From Thalassocella blandensis (GTDB taxonomy: Bacteria; Pseudomonadota; Gammaproteobacteria; Pseudomonadales; Cellvibrionaceae): a DNA stretch of 64,000 nt. The stretch covers positions 890,207 through 954,206 of the forward strand of contig CABFPG010000001.1 in the NCBI GenBank assembly GCA_902141825.1, given 5' to 3'. Position numbers and translations under genes: made by a program. The notes under the pieces are model-generated. The model was not told the DNA's origin. It made no database searches and was given only the letters and a program-made list of their open reading frames with translations. This document shows positions 18,314 through 28,221 of this stretch, one piece after another. Numbering within the stretch: the first letter of the stretch is position 1; every line of letters starts with the position of its first letter.

Positions 18314-18692
18314 TATGTTACAGGCGTACCATTCAACAAGTTTAAGGTAGCCGCAGCGTCAGAATTTAAGCACAATGCACTTAAATCGCTCATCCCGATG
18401 AGCATGGCGTTAAGCCCATGTAGCTTTCAATGTTTCATTCAAATGAAAGGGTAGCGGACTCCCGAGCGGAGCCGTTAAATCACTAGACTCACGATGCTGT
18501 CATCTGAGGTCGTAGCACTTTTAGCTAAATTGCTTATTATGCACAACAGGCAATTTAATAATCAGAATGGGGCTTCCGGCAAGGATACCTGACTCCATTA
18601 GTCCTAAGCTGCGGAGTTCTCCATACCCGCACAATTGGTAAAGAAATCTAGTTTGACGGGACGAGGTTTTCCGTCAGTTAAGAGGTTAGGAA
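18314..18692 (+). other. Long, hairpin-rich leader of nagK
   Basis: If transcription starts near 18300 the leader is about 390 nt. It holds several small stems: GCTCAT/ATGAGC at 18394-18409, TTTCATT/AATGAAA at 18433-18448, and AAATTGC/GCAATTT at 18527-18556. No known riboswitch motif was recognised. It may be a structured regulatory leader or just long. Confidence 0.35.
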
Positions 18693-19607
18693 ATGTCTTC
18701 TTCAGCAGTAAATGACGATACATTATTTTTGGGCATCGATGGCGGTGGTACAAAGTGCCGTTCATGTTTAGTAACCGCGTCCGGTGACGTTATCGGCGAA
18801 GGGCTGGCTGGCCCAGCCAATCCAAATCACGGCGGGCTGAATAAAGCCATTCCTTCTATTACGGACGCTGCCGAACAAGCACTGGTAGCCGCCGGATATA
18901 CACGAAAAGATTTTAATCGCGTTGTCGTATGTGCAGCGCTTGCGGGAGTCAACATCCCCAGCACCTTTAATGCAATGAAAGAATGGCAGCATCCTTTTGC
19001 AGACTGGTATGTCACTACAGATCTTCACGGGGCATGCTTAGGAGCCCACGGAGGACACGACGGCGCCGTGATTGTGTGTGGCACCGGTTCTTGCGGCTTC
19101 GTTAATGTTAAAGGCAGAAGCGAATTGTTTGGTGGACACGGCTTCCATTTGGGAGATAAAGGCAGTGGCGCCTGGCTGGGTCTGGAAGCTGTCAAAGCGG
19201 TTCTGGAAGCTTATGACGGTTTGGCCCCTGCCACAGTGTTAACCGAAGCGGTGAAAAGTGAATTCGGTGTATCTGGACTGGATATTGTTGAACGTTTAAA
19301 TAAAGCCTCATCCTCAGAGTTTGCCAGCCTGGCGCCTTCGATTTTTGCGGCCGCCGATAGCGGTGATGCCGTGGCAATCTCCATTGTTCAAGACGGAGCG
19401 AGCTATATTGATGCGCTAGCGAGAAAACTGCTCGCGATGAACCCTCCACGATTCTCAATGATTGGTGGCATTTCTGCTCCACTCAAAAAATGGCTATCTG
19501 TAGAAGTTGCAGAAAAAGTTGAACCGCCTCTAGAGCAACCAGAGCTCGGAGCTATTCACTATGCAAAAGAATGCTACAGCGCTAAAACTGCAGAAATGAT
19601 CGCCTGA
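18693..19607 (+). CDS. nagK: N-acetylglucosamine kinase, BadF/BadG ATPase family
   Basis: The 304-residue cytoplasmic kinase phosphorylates imported GlcNAc (or glucosamine) with ATP. It has the sugar-kinase/Hsp70/actin fold: phosphate-1 loop FLGIDGGGTKCRSCLV near the N-terminus, phosphate-2 loop VIVCGTGSCGF around 127-137, and GDKGSGAWLGLEAV typical of the GlcNAc kinase group of the BadF/BadG family. Length and lack of signal peptide fit. The start is ATG 18693, with AGAGGTTAGGAA just upstream. nagP follows 104 bp downstream, so the two are probably one operon under the two operators and long leader upstream. The family also includes glucosamine kinases; the context of nagA, nagB and nagP favours GlcNAc. 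Confidence 0.9.
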   Translation: MSSSAVNDDTLFLGIDGGGTKCRSCLVTASGDVIGEGLAGPANPNHGGLNKAIPSITDAAEQALVAAGYTRKDFNRVVVCAALAGVNIPSTFNAMKEWQHPFADWYVTTDLHGACLGAHGGHDGAVIVCGTGSCGFVNVKGRSELFGGHGFHLGDKGSGAWLGLEAVKAVLEAYDGLAPATVLTEAVKSEFGVSGLDIVERLNKASSSEFASLAPSIFAAADSGDAVAISIVQDGASYIDALARKLLAMNPPRFSMIGGISAPLKKWLSVEVAEKVEPPLEQPELGAIHYAKECYSAKTAEMIA

Positions 19608-19711
19608 AAAGAAAATTCCAATTCTAACAACGAAGACCCAAGCGAAGCCTCCTGAATCGGCTTCGTGCCGGTGTCTCGAATTCTCAGGCAAAATTCATTA
19701 GGTGAAACTTT

Positions 19712-21028
19712 ATGGAAATGGCAATGCAAGACGATAACAAACCGAAGGAGAAGCAATCCTCCTTACACACTACGATAATTCCTATGGCCATTGTGGCTAT
19801 GCTGTTTTTTATCCTCGGGTTTGCAACCTGGTTGAACGGCTCCTTAATGCCATTTCTTAAGCAAATTCTGGATCTCACTCCCCTCCAAGCCTCTCTCATT
19901 CTATTCTCTTTTTATATTGCCGTTACCTTTACTGCCATTCCCTCTTCGCAAATTGTTCGTAAGATAGGGTACAAAAAAGGTATGGCGCTAGGAATGGCAA
20001 TCATGATGATTGCTGGCCTGCTATTTATTCCTGCGGCTAAAACTCAGATCTTTGCTGTATTTTTATTTGCACAATTGGTAATGGGCACCGGACAAACGCT
20101 TTTGCAAGCGGGTGTAAACCCTTACGTTGTCAAAATTGGACCGGAAGAATCTGCAGCCGCGCGCGTGTGTATCATGGGCATCCTTAACAAAGGCGCGGGT
20201 ATTTGTGCTCCTCTGGCTTTTTACGCTTTAGTGCTAAGCGATTTTGAACAATACAAGGGCATAAAAGAACTGACCGACATTCAGGTTTCTGAAATGGCTG
20301 GCGCTTTGATTTATCCTTACCTTGGACTCGCCATCTTTTTAGGCTTGCTCGCTTTTGCCGTGTTTAAATCACCACTCCCTGAATTGATCAGTGAAGAAGA
20401 AGCGCAGGCGAACAAAGGCCAAATCCGCGATACACTGTCCCACCCCAATCTGGTTCTGGGCGTTGCTGCATTGTTTTTCTATGTTGCAGTTGAAGTGATC
20501 GCTGGAGATACCATTGGCACATATGCTTTATCCCTGGGCGTTGACAATTATGCGGTAATGACGTCTTACACCATGGCCTGTATGGTGATAGGTTATATTC
20601 TTGGTATTATTTTGACCCCACGAGTTATGTCACAATCGACGGCACTTGCAATTTCATCTGTGCTAGGCATTACACTGTCAATTTTCATTGTGTTCGGCAG
20701 TACAGAAAGCATGGTTATTTCCAATACTTTTTCTGCACCGGCAATGCCAGATGCTTTGTATATGATTGCGTTCCTGGGACTGGCTAACGCCATAGTGTGG
20801 CCAGCAGTTTGGCCTCTGGCACTTTCTGGTCTGGGTAAAAATACCAGTACAGGTTCCGGCTTGCTGTTAATGGGCATCGCTGGTGGCGCATTTGGTCCAT
20901 TATTTTGGGGAGGGTTGAGCTCAACCCCTCTCGGCCAACAAGGCGGCTACATCGTACTACTGCCATGTTATGCATTCATCCTGTTTTATGCGCTTAAAGG
21001 CCATAAAATTACCGCCTGGGGTAAATAA
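19712..21028 (+). CDS. nagP: N-acetylglucosamine transporter, MFS (FucP/NagP type)
   Basis: The 438-residue inner-membrane protein has about 12 hydrophobic spans and a short hydrophilic N-terminus. It resembles the FucP-like branch of sugar:proton symporters, including the NagP permeases of Shewanella-like bacteria: FFILGFATWLNGSLMPFLK in the first span, GVNPYVVKIGPEESAAAR after the fourth, and the C-terminal half with PAVWPLALSGLGKNTSTGSG. It would import GlcNAc released by the chitinases without phosphorylation, hence the need for NagK upstream. A strong terminator follows at 21082. Start ATG 19712; GGTGAAAC upstream is a modest ribosome binding site. Confidence 0.9.
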   Translation: MEMAMQDDNKPKEKQSSLHTTIIPMAIVAMLFFILGFATWLNGSLMPFLKQILDLTPLQASLILFSFYIAVTFTAIPSSQIVRKIGYKKGMALGMAIMMIAGLLFIPAAKTQIFAVFLFAQLVMGTGQTLLQAGVNPYVVKIGPEESAAARVCIMGILNKGAGICAPLAFYALVLSDFEQYKGIKELTDIQVSEMAGALIYPYLGLAIFLGLLAFAVFKSPLPELISEEEAQANKGQIRDTLSHPNLVLGVAALFFYVAVEVIAGDTIGTYALSLGVDNYAVMTSYTMACMVIGYILGIILTPRVMSQSTALAISSVLGITLSIFIVFGSTESMVISNTFSAPAMPDALYMIAFLGLANAIVWPAVWPLALSGLGKNTSTGSGLLLMGIAGGAFGPLFWGGLSSTPLGQQGGYIVLLPCYAFILFYALKGHKITAWGK

Positions 21029-21081
21029 ATTTTCTCCAGGTATGCTTGCCCCCCAAGTAAGCATGCGAAAAAAGCAAAGTG

Positions 21082-21109
21082 AAAAGCAAGCCTATGGCTT
21101 GCTTTTTTT
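21082..21109 (+). terminator. Terminator of nagK-nagP
   Basis: An 11-bp stem AAAAGCAAGCC / GGCTTGCTTTT with a 3-nt loop and a T-run. Confidence 0.85.
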
Positions 21110-21305
21110 ATGAGGAAATTTTGCAATCGAAAATCAGGAAGGAAAAGGCCGTAACAGGACAAGCAGTGTTAAGTTGGTTTATATGATTGACTTCGCTGTC
21201 AGGATTTCCATCTTTTATCCAGCATATCATCGCCAGATTTAAAATCGACACTGCGGACATCCGTTTTGGCGTAAGCAGATAGCCACACTCATTAAGACGC
21301 TTTCT

Positions 21306-21338
21306 TCTAGGTCTAGGTCTAGGTCTAAGTCTAGGTCT
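21306..21338. repeat. Hexanucleotide tandem repeat TCTAGG
   Basis: Five consecutive TCTAGG units (the fourth reads TCTAAG) from 21306 to 21335, plus a partial unit. It lies just past the stop of the diguanylate cyclase gene and is probably a slippage-prone simple repeat. Confidence 0.8.
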
Positions 21339-21370
21339 CAGACGCTGTCTCTGCCCCTAGCAATACAGTA

Positions 21371-22987
21371 TTAACCACTGTGGTTGGACACTGCATCCCG
21401 CGTAAAACCATCGGGGTTATACAGTGCAAAGCCATTTTTGCCGCTGTGCTTCACTGCATACATGGCCTGGTCAGCATGCTTGCGAATACTGACTTCATTG
21501 TCGCCATGCTCGGGATAGATGGCCATACCAATACTCATCCCTACATGCTCGAAAACACCGTATTGCACTTCGATCGGTTCACGCTGTTCTTCCAGAATTT
21601 TATTGGCAATACGTTCGGCCATATCCAGGTTTTGCGTGCTATTAAGAACAATTAAAAACTCGTCCCCTCCCATGCGAGCAACAATATCTGCCTGCCGCAC
21701 TAAATTGCGTAATCGCTCAGCAATGATAATCAGGGTTTTGTCACCGGCATCATGCCCGTAGGTATCGTTAATATATTTAAAGCCATCCAGATCAATCATC
21801 ATCACAATGAATCCTTTGCTGGCTAGATCAGGCCGGCCGATGATGCGTCTCAGCTCATTCTCCAGCGCCTGTCGATTGGACAGCCCCGTAAGACTATCGG
21901 TTTCAGCCAGCTCACGAGTTCGCTGCTCAGATAATTTTCTTTCGGTCACATCATACATAACCCCCTCTACCGACATCGGGGTTTTTTCGCTGCCCGCAGG
22001 AGAGAATATACAATGCACCCAACGCAAACCGGGCTTATCTTCAGCAATAATCTGTAAATCAGCAGAGCAGGGTCGCTTTGTTACCAGAGCCAGTTTAACC
22101 AGCGAATAGGCTTGCTTAGTATCGCTGAATACCCGCTCCACAATATTCGCATCATCTATATTGTCGACAATATTTTCTTCTAGATTGGCAATTTTAAAAA
22201 AGGAAGGGTTGGCCGTAATCAACGTACCATTTTCACGTACGAGAAAAATACCGGCGCTACTGTCTTCAAAAATGCCCCGGAAGCGATGCTCTAAAATTTC
22301 GACACGGTGACGCAGCTCTCGCTCTTCTTCGAGCTTTTTTTCTACCGTAACTAACAGCGTATTAATATCTGCTGCCAATAATCCGATTTCATCTGCACGA
22401 CGCAAATCACTTTCGTGCAACAGGTTACCATCACCGGGAGTGATCGCATGCAGACGCCCGGATAAACTGGTAAGCGGACGAGTCATCATCCAATAAACCA
22501 TGACCAAAACAAACAATATAAGCAGCGCTGCCTGCGCGGCCAATCCCACCGTTGTGGCCATTGCCGAATCACGAGCACGCTGAGCTATGAGCGGCAAACT
22601 GGGTTTCACCACTAATTGCCCGACGATTTCAGTTTCATCAAACGGACCAACCAGGTCCAAACTAATCAACTGAGCATCAACATCATCGGGTATATTCCCT
22701 TCCTGTGTAACCGTACCCTGGCTCATGGCAATTTTTGCCCCAACCACGATATCGTTTTTAATCAGACCTGAAATGACATCCTGAGCCAGTTGCTTATTCC
22801 CAACATAGGCTGCGATAGCAGCAGTGGTACTGACCGTCTGCAGTAATTGCTGAATGGAACGCTCGCTTTCGGCGAAAGAATTTTCGTAACTTCTCTGATA
22901 GAAAAACTGCGAAGACAGCAACACCACAAAGAGCGCTGCTGCTGCCAAGCTGAGTGAGACTTTTACATGTAGACTCTTAATCTTCAT
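21371..22987 (-). CDS. Membrane diguanylate cyclase (periplasmic sensor-HAMP-PAS-GGDEF)
   Basis: The 538-residue inner-membrane protein has TM1 about 8-28, a periplasmic sensor region about 30-146 of the CHASE8 kind, TM2 about 147-168, HAMP about 169-222, PAS about 233-355 and GGDEF about 362-525. The active site is GGDEF at 440-444, intact, and the inhibitory site RxxD (RQAD, 431-434) lies five residues upstream, so product feedback is likely. It makes cyclic di-GMP from two GTP; no EAL domain is present. Its ATG overlaps the stop of the small binding-protein gene by 4 bp, and that gene in turn touches the porin gene. The operon order suggests that an outer-membrane porin and periplasmic protein feed a signal to the cyclase. 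Confidence 0.92.
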   Translation of the reverse strand: MKIKSLHVKVSLSLAAAALFVVLLSSQFFYQRSYENSFAESERSIQQLLQTVSTTAAIAAYVGNKQLAQDVISGLIKNDIVVGAKIAMSQGTVTQEGNIPDDVDAQLISLDLVGPFDETEIVGQLVVKPSLPLIAQRARDSAMATTVGLAAQAALLILFVLVMVYWMMTRPLTSLSGRLHAITPGDGNLLHESDLRRADEIGLLAADINTLLVTVEKKLEEERELRHRVEILEHRFRGIFEDSSAGIFLVRENGTLITANPSFFKIANLEENIVDNIDDANIVERVFSDTKQAYSLVKLALVTKRPCSADLQIIAEDKPGLRWVHCIFSPAGSEKTPMSVEGVMYDVTERKLSEQRTRELAETDSLTGLSNRQALENELRRIIGRPDLASKGFIVMMIDLDGFKYINDTYGHDAGDKTLIIIAERLRNLVRQADIVARMGGDEFLIVLNSTQNLDMAERIANKILEEQREPIEVQYGVFEHVGMSIGMAIYPEHGDNEVSIRKHADQAMYAVKHSGKNGFALYNPDGFTRDAVSNHSG

Positions 22988-23412
22988 TCTTCGGAAGGCA
23001 GCTCCAAAACCACTTTGACATTGGCGGGCAGTGGCTGCTTGTCGACGTAGGCAATAGCCGACGAGTTATCGGCAACAGTTTGAATCAACGTTTGTTCGCT
23101 GTCATATTGTTTGGGCTGTGTCATACGCCCGGCAAAAACGAGCGTAGCCCAATAAGCATCGACCTGAGCTTCACTTTTTCCAGTTAAGGCCTTGTAAAAA
23201 TGTGCGCGCAATGGCGTACCGGTTTCCAGATCCAGCGTTACGGCTGGCTTGTTATTTGGAAAGGCTGTCACTCTACCCATAAATAGATCTACGGCCTGTT
23301 TGTGCGTCAGCCCGTCAACTGAACTGTCCGCATTCACAATGACTAAGATATCTGCCGCACTCGCTATGCTGCAGCCCATGAGAACAATTGTTAGGATTAG
23401 TTTTTTTATCAT
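22984..23412 (-). CDS. Small periplasmic PstS-like (phosphate-type) binding protein
   Basis: The 142-residue product has a signal peptide (1-19, ending ASA-ADIL). It looks like a shortened member of the PstS/phosphate-binding-like group: ILVIVNADSSVDGLTHKQAVDLFMGRV near the start, then LRAHFYKALTGKSEAQVDAYWATLVFAGR and the end IAYVDKQPLP. Full PstS proteins are roughly twice as long, so this is about one lobe. In many gammaproteobacteria such short proteins are encoded beside a diguanylate cyclase or kinase. Here it overlaps the porin stop by 1 nt and the cyclase start by 4 bp, so the three are surely co-transcribed. It may be the periplasmic input to the cyclase; this is inference. Confidence 0.8.
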   Translation of the reverse strand: MIKKLILTIVLMGCSIASAADILVIVNADSSVDGLTHKQAVDLFMGRVTAFPNNKPAVTLDLETGTPLRAHFYKALTGKSEAQVDAYWATLVFAGRMTQPKQYDSEQTLIQTVADNSSAIAYVDKQPLPANVKVVLELPSEE

Positions 23413-24677
23413 CAGAACAGCACATCCATAGTCAAACTAATTACTGTGGAAGACTGATCCTCGGTGAAATCCTTATTTTCGTAGTTCACCCATAAGTTAG
23501 TGCCATTTTTGTCCATTTCATAATTTTCGACCTGAAACTTCAACGCCTTACGACTGGCGAAATCCCATCGGACACCAAGTCCACGGCACTGTTGATCCAA
23601 ATATGACCCATTGAGAGTTTCCTGTGTACCTTCAACCAAAGGCTGGATTTGCTGCGCATAAAGGGGAGGCAGACCTTCAGGCCCTGTAACATTACGGTAA
23701 TCCTCTTCCGGTTTGACAGATCCGGCAATTGCATACAAGGAAACGGGACCAAAGCGTCGTCCCAGGGTGAAATAGAAATAGCTTGAATTTACAAATGAAC
23801 CAGAGTCGCTGGTCAATTCGGTATATTCGGTTTGCGCCCACCAGACATTATTATCGTACCCCAGGCCCACTTCATGGTATTCCATGGTTTTGCCTTCGGA
23901 GTTGATGGAATCAGCGTAGGCCTTTGCATCCGCCCAGACGGACTGCACTTGATACAGACCATCGGTAAGGGGCTCCAGAATATTGTTGTTTATCGATACT
24001 GAGGAATAGGTATAACGACCGCGCCAATTGCCCCACTCCAGCTTGAAGCTGACCCCGGCCGGGTTGAAGTCGATATCAACGCCTTCCTCGTTGTAATTGG
24101 TAGGAAAATCCGCCCGCGTATTCCCGTAATAAGCTTTGATATTGAGCGTACCATTACTTAAGTCAAAGCGTTTATTAATATCGATGCCATCAAAGTGGTA
24201 CAGCGCCAGCCAACTATAGAATTCCAGAGGAGGTCGGACCCACTGGAATGCATAACCCACCTGGCGATATTCGGACAACATAAAGATGTCACTGCCGAGA
24301 CGCCCTAACCGGATATCAAGGCCATCGACAGGACGATAGCGAATAAAGGCCCATTCAAGAGATTTTTCAAAATCATTCTTAAACCGGTCCCGTGCAACAA
24401 CCTGCACAGTGGTATCAAATTTGTGAGAAAAACGGGTATGCCATTGGACACCAATCAATGAATCAGTTGCCCAGTAGAGGTCATTATTACGCGCACCTTC
24501 GTCCTGCGTCAGATCACGCCGAAAGCCAATATCTTCATTATCACTGGCTACCACCCCGAGGGTCGCAAAGCCGGAAAATCTGTGTTCAACTTCCGACCAT
24601 GCGGAAGGAGACAGACAGAGAGACAATGCAATTAATAGCGCTTGATTTAATTGCTTACGCAAAGGATTTAGCCGCAC
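23412..24677 (-). CDS. Outer-membrane porin-like beta-barrel protein
   Basis: The 421-residue product has a signal peptide (1-28, cut near AWS-EVEH). The rest alternates polar and hydrophobic residues and is rich in aromatic residues (FSGFATLGVV, SLEWAFIRYRPVDGLDIRLGRL, YYGNTRADFP, FTLGRRFGPVSLYAIAG), and it ends in LTMDVLF with the terminal Phe expected of outer-membrane barrels. RLGRLGSDIFMLSEYRQ resembles a constriction loop seen in porin-like proteins. Start is GTG 24677 because it alone gives a signal peptide. First gene of a three-gene operon with a small binding protein and a GGDEF protein. The solute passed is unknown. Confidence 0.75.
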   Translation of the reverse strand: MRLNPLRKQLNQALLIALSLCLSPSAWSEVEHRFSGFATLGVVASDNEDIGFRRDLTQDEGARNNDLYWATDSLIGVQWHTRFSHKFDTTVQVVARDRFKNDFEKSLEWAFIRYRPVDGLDIRLGRLGSDIFMLSEYRQVGYAFQWVRPPLEFYSWLALYHFDGIDINKRFDLSNGTLNIKAYYGNTRADFPTNYNEEGVDIDFNPAGVSFKLEWGNWRGRYTYSSVSINNNILEPLTDGLYQVQSVWADAKAYADSINSEGKTMEYHEVGLGYDNNVWWAQTEYTELTSDSGSFVNSSYFYFTLGRRFGPVSLYAIAGSVKPEEDYRNVTGPEGLPPLYAQQIQPLVEGTQETLNGSYLDQQCRGLGVRWDFASRKALKFQVENYEMDKNGTNLWVNYENKDFTEDQSSTVISLTMDVLF

Positions 24678-24905
24678 CTGTTATATACCCGATTAGATTT
24701 TTGGCCGAGTTAATTTTTCAGTTACTTCTGAGTATAGTCATATATATGATTTTCGACAGAAACGATCCAGGGTTTCGTCACTTTTCGTGATATCCACAGA
24801 ATCCCTGATGTAAATTGTTAGGTTCTCGGCACTTACCTACAAAGTTAGCTCAAAAGTTGGAATTTTTAACGACAAAATTTCGCACACATTAGCAATTTTT
24901 TTCTC

Positions 24906-24947
24906 AAAAAAAAGAGAAAGGCGCGACAACTCACACCTTTCTCTTTT
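24906..24947 (-). terminator. Terminator of acsA
   Basis: A perfect 12-bp stem AAAAGAGAAAGG / CCTTTCTCTTTT with a 14-nt loop; on the minus strand a T-run follows. It lies 18 bp past the acsA stop. Confidence 0.85.
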
Positions 24948-24964
24948 ATCTCAAACTAACTCGC

Positions 24965-26902
24965 TTATTTATTCAGTCGATTGCCGATTAATTGGTCAAC
25001 GACGGAAGGGTCTGCCAGAGTAGAGGTATCTCCCAGGGATTCGGTTTCATCCGCGGCGATTTTACGTAAAATTCTTCTCATTATTTTACCCGAGCGTGTT
25101 TTGGGTAATCCCGGTGCCCACTGAATAAGATCCGGCTTGGCGATAGGGCCGATTTCTTTCACGCAGAGCTTAACCAACTCAGCACGCAGCTCATCGCTTG
25201 GCTCACAGCCGCTCATAAGAGACACATAAGCATATATCCCCTGACCTTTCACATCGTGCGGGTAACCGACCACAGCAGCTTCAGCGACCTGCTCATGCAG
25301 AACCAGTGCGCTTTCTATTTCCGCGGTCCCCATGCGATGGCCAGACACATTCAGCACATCATCAATTCGACCCGTGATCCAGTAGTAGCCATCTGCGTCA
25401 CGTCGCGCGCCATCACCCGTAAAGTAATACCCAGGATACGTGGAGAAATATGTCTGCACCATGCGCTCGTGGTCCCCAAATACCGTTCGAATCTGGCTTG
25501 GCCAGGAAGCGCGAATCGCAAGACTTCCCTCGCCTTCACCTTCAATTTCCTTGCCTTCGGCATCCAGTAGAACAGGCTCGACACCAAAGAATGGCACGGT
25601 CGCGGAGCCGGGCTTAAGTGCGATGGCACCGGGCAGCGCCGTAATCATGTGTGCGCCGGTCTCCGTTTGCCACCAGGTGTCCACAATAGGACAACGCTCT
25701 TCGCCGACTACTTGATGGTACCACTCCCACGCCTCTGGATTTATAGGCTCACCTACGGTGCCTAAAATTCGCAGTGAACGGCGCGATGTCTTTGTAACAA
25801 ACTCATCACCCTGTCCCATCAGGGCGCGTATAGCCGTGGGTGCGGTATAGAAAATATTCACCTGATGCTTGTCGCAGATTTCCCAACAGCGCGCTGCACT
25901 TGGATAATTCGGAACCCCCTCAAACATTAAGGTGGTGGCACCGTTTGCCAAGGGTCCATACACAATATAAGTATGACCAGTGACCCAGCCAACGTCGGCA
26001 GTACACCAGTAAACCTCACCTTCCTGATAATCAAAAGTGTATTTATGGCTCATTGCAGCCTGGAGTAAATACCCACCTGTGGTATGTAGCACCCCCTTAG
26101 GCTTACCCGTTGAACCGGAGGTATACAAAATAAATAAAGGATCTTCCGCATCCATTAATTCAGGTTCACACTGCTCACTCGCTTGCGCACATGCCTCGTG
26201 GTACCAGACGTCTCGGTTCTCCTGCCATTTAACCTCGCCTCCCGTACGTTTCACCACCAACAAGGTATGTACATCGGGACAGGATGTCAGGGCTTTATCT
26301 GCATTGGCTTTCAGAGGCACCGCTTTTCCGCCACGCAACCCTTCATCGGCGGTGATCACTACACGACAATCTGAATCCAGCACGCGGTCTTTTAATGCTT
26401 CCGGAGAAAATCCACCAAAGACCACAGAATGCACAGCACCTATACGCGCACAGGCCAGCATCGCATACGCGGCTTCCAGAATCATCGGCATATAAATACA
26501 AACACGATCTCCTTTCGCAACACCACGCGCCTTGAGCACATTTGAAAGCCGGCACACCTGCTCGTGAAGCTGGCGATACGTAATGTGTTGAGTTTCCTCA
26601 GGGTTATCTCCCTCCCAGATAATCGCTACCTGATCGGCACGCGTTTCGAGGTGGCGGTCGATACAGTTGGTGGTGACATTGAGCTTGCCATCAATAAACC
26701 AAGCCGCTTCACCTTTAACAAAATCAAATTCCCTTACCTTGCTCCACTTGCTTTCCCAGGTTAAAAACTTTTCCGCCTGCTCAGACCAGAAAACTTCCGG
26801 CTGACTCACCGAATGGTCATATAGCTCGCGATATGTGCTTGCATTGATGTGTGCATTTTCTGCCAGCGCAGATGGAACGGGGTATGTTTTTGTATCACTC
26901 AT
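24965..26902 (-). CDS. acsA: Acetyl-CoA synthetase
   Basis: The 645-residue enzyme is full length for the family and converts acetate, ATP and CoA to acetyl-CoA through acetyl-AMP. Visible motifs: adenylate loop [11 protein letters not shown] around residue 265, [10 protein letters not shown] around 413, [11 protein letters not shown] near 497, and the C-terminal [12 protein letters not shown] whose lysine is the usual acetylation-controlled residue. It is a cytoplasmic protein without a signal peptide. It lies between the porin operon and nagA-nagB; NagA releases acetate from each GlcNAc-6-phosphate, so the placement may help recover it, although no nag operator precedes it. Start ATG 26902. 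Confidence 0.97.
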   Translation of the reverse strand: MSDTKTYPVPSALAENAHINASTYRELYDHSVSQPEVFWSEQAEKFLTWESKWSKVREFDFVKGEAAWFIDGKLNVTTNCIDRHLETRADQVAIIWEGDNPEETQHITYRQLHEQVCRLSNVLKARGVAKGDRVCIYMPMILEAAYAMLACARIGAVHSVVFGGFSPEALKDRVLDSDCRVVITADEGLRGGKAVPLKANADKALTSCPDVHTLLVVKRTGGEVKWQENRDVWYHEACAQASEQCEPELMDAEDPLFILYTSGSTGKPKGVLHTTGGYLLQAAMSHKYTFDYQEGEVYWCTADVGWVTGHTYIVYGPLANGATTLMFEGVPNYPSAARCWEICDKHQVNIFYTAPTAIRALMGQGDEFVTKTSRRSLRILGTVGEPINPEAWEWYHQVVGEERCPIVDTWWQTETGAHMITALPGAIALKPGSATVPFFGVEPVLLDAEGKEIEGEGEGSLAIRASWPSQIRTVFGDHERMVQTYFSTYPGYYFTGDGARRDADGYYWITGRIDDVLNVSGHRMGTAEIESALVLHEQVAEAAVVGYPHDVKGQGIYAYVSLMSGCEPSDELRAELVKLCVKEIGPIAKPDLIQWAPGLPKTRSGKIMRRILRKIAADETESLGDTSTLADPSVVDQLIGNRLNK

Positions 26903-27340
26903 ACTACACCTCGATTATTGTAAATTTATTTTTGGAATATCCGCTTTAATCACGGCTATAAAGGTTTAGTGTCTGTTAGAAATTAACGTTCAATGTTTTA
27001 TTAATTTTTCAGTTTCGATATGGCCACCATCGCGCAGACATCACACACCCAGTCAAATAAAACAGGGAGCCTTGTCTCGAACGAAGAGATAATTAATTCA
27101 GAAAACCCTATCGGCTCTCCATCAATCAATAGCCCACGCTATGCGAAATAACGTTACATTTATTTTTATCTATGCGGGCACTGCACCGGTGTAACACAAC
27201 CCTAAGATTAAACTGGAAGTGTTTTTTGCTCTATCTACACATTTGATTTGTGCAGAGTTTTCCTTTACTGCTGGAATTTATTTTTATTATTCATACCAAC
27301 ACCACGTTTACAGAAGTTACACAAGTGCGTGGTGTTAGTG
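26903..27340. other. Intergenic region upstream of acsA
   Basis: About 440 bp containing the acsA promoter region. A 9-bp perfect inverted repeat AACACCACG / CGTGGTGTT (27298-27306 and 27328-27336) sits next to the nagB terminator. No gene is seen. Confidence 0.45.
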
Positions 27341-27370
27341 AAAAAAAACGTCCCCGATAGGGACGTTTTT
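27341..27370 (-). terminator. Terminator of nagA-nagB
   Basis: An 11-bp stem AAAAACGTCCC / GGGACGTTTTT with a 5-nt loop and T-runs on both strands, so it may work in either direction. Confidence 0.85.
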
Positions 27371-27375
27371 ATTTT

Positions 27376-28170
27376 TTAAAGCGTAGCGAGTTGTTGAATC
27401 AGCTTTTGATTTTCCTGTTCAATGTGCTTATAAAAATCACATTGGGACAATTTACTGGCAGCGGCTTCATCTACTACGAATACCGCGTTTTGATGAAGCT
27501 GCAACGCAGATGCAGGACAGGAAGCAGCGAGTGGACCTTCAATCGCATCTCTCACCGCATCAGCTTTATTTTCACCGGTTGCCAGCAAAACCACTTTACG
27601 ACTATCCAAAATAGTGCCGATACCCATGGTGATAGAAAGATGCGGCTGAAACTCATCCGGGCCAAAAAAACGTGCATTGTCTTCGATCGTTTCTTTGGTC
27701 AGTGTTTTTACACGTGTGCGGGACATTAAGCCCGATGAAGGTTCGTTAAATCCAATATGCCCATTACGTCCAATGCCTAGCAATTGAATATCAATCCCAC
27801 CATTTTGCTTAATCAGGTCTTCATATTCTTTGCATGCAACCACTGGATTTTCAGCGCTTCCAGGCGGAACATAGGTATTCGCCGTATTTACATCAACATG
27901 ATTGAATAATTGCTCGTTCATGAAATATCGATAGCTTTGCGGGTGTTCACCACTCAAACCAAGATATTCATCCAGATTGAAGGTCGTGACGTCGCTAAAC
28001 GAAATTTCCTTCGCTTCACAAGCTTCAATCAATTTTTTGTATAGCGCCACCGGCGTAGACCCGGTTGCTAAACCCAAAACAGATTTAGGTGAGGACTTCA
28101 AACGATTAATAAATATCTGAGAGCCGTACTCGGCTACTGCGTCTGGATTTTCTAAAATAACTACCTGCAT
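27376..28170 (-). CDS. nagB: Glucosamine-6-phosphate deaminase
   Basis: The 264-residue enzyme is close to the usual length of NagB and converts glucosamine-6-phosphate to fructose-6-phosphate plus ammonia. Motifs: [16 protein letters not shown] (phosphate-binding loop), [10 protein letters not shown] with the catalytic Asp, and [15 protein letters not shown] with the catalytic His. It is cytoplasmic. It follows nagA by 51 bp on the same strand, with no operator of its own, so it is the second gene of a nagA-nagB operon and ends at the terminator at 27341-27370. This is the last step of the GlcNAc route before glycolysis. Confidence 0.96.
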   Translation of the reverse strand: MQVVILENPDAVAEYGSQIFINRLKSSPKSVLGLATGSTPVALYKKLIEACEAKEISFSDVTTFNLDEYLGLSGEHPQSYRYFMNEQLFNHVDVNTANTYVPPGSAENPVVACKEYEDLIKQNGGIDIQLLGIGRNGHIGFNEPSSGLMSRTRVKTLTKETIEDNARFFGPDEFQPHLSITMGIGTILDSRKVVLLATGENKADAVRDAIEGPLAASCPASALQLHQNAVFVVDEAAASKLSQCDFYKHIEQENQKLIQQLATL

Positions 28171-28221
28171 CGCATTTTCCTAAGCAAATCTCTATAACTT
28201 TTTTATGCCACCGGGAGAAGG

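Larger units (their letters stand above)
17432..18692. other. Divergent control region between GH18 and nagK
   Basis: 1.26 kb without a gene. It contains three NagR-type operators (17652, 18266, 18302), a promoter candidate for nagK, and a leader of about 380 nt with several small hairpins before nagK. No open frame in it looks like a protein. Confidence 0.6.
21029..21370. other. Spacer with terminator and hexamer repeat
   Basis: 342 bp between convergent genes. It contains the nagP terminator and a short TCTAGG tandem repeat at 21306. No gene is seen. Confidence 0.5.

Noticed and set aside
18314..18692. Known riboswitch in the nagK leader
   Set aside because: I could not find the conserved core of glmS, TPP, cobalamin, glycine or metal riboswitches, so I report it only as an unassigned leader.
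24392..24790. 132-codon plus-strand frame over the porin gene start
   Set aside because: Antisense shadow with no ribosome binding site; the porin frame has a signal peptide and terminal Phe.
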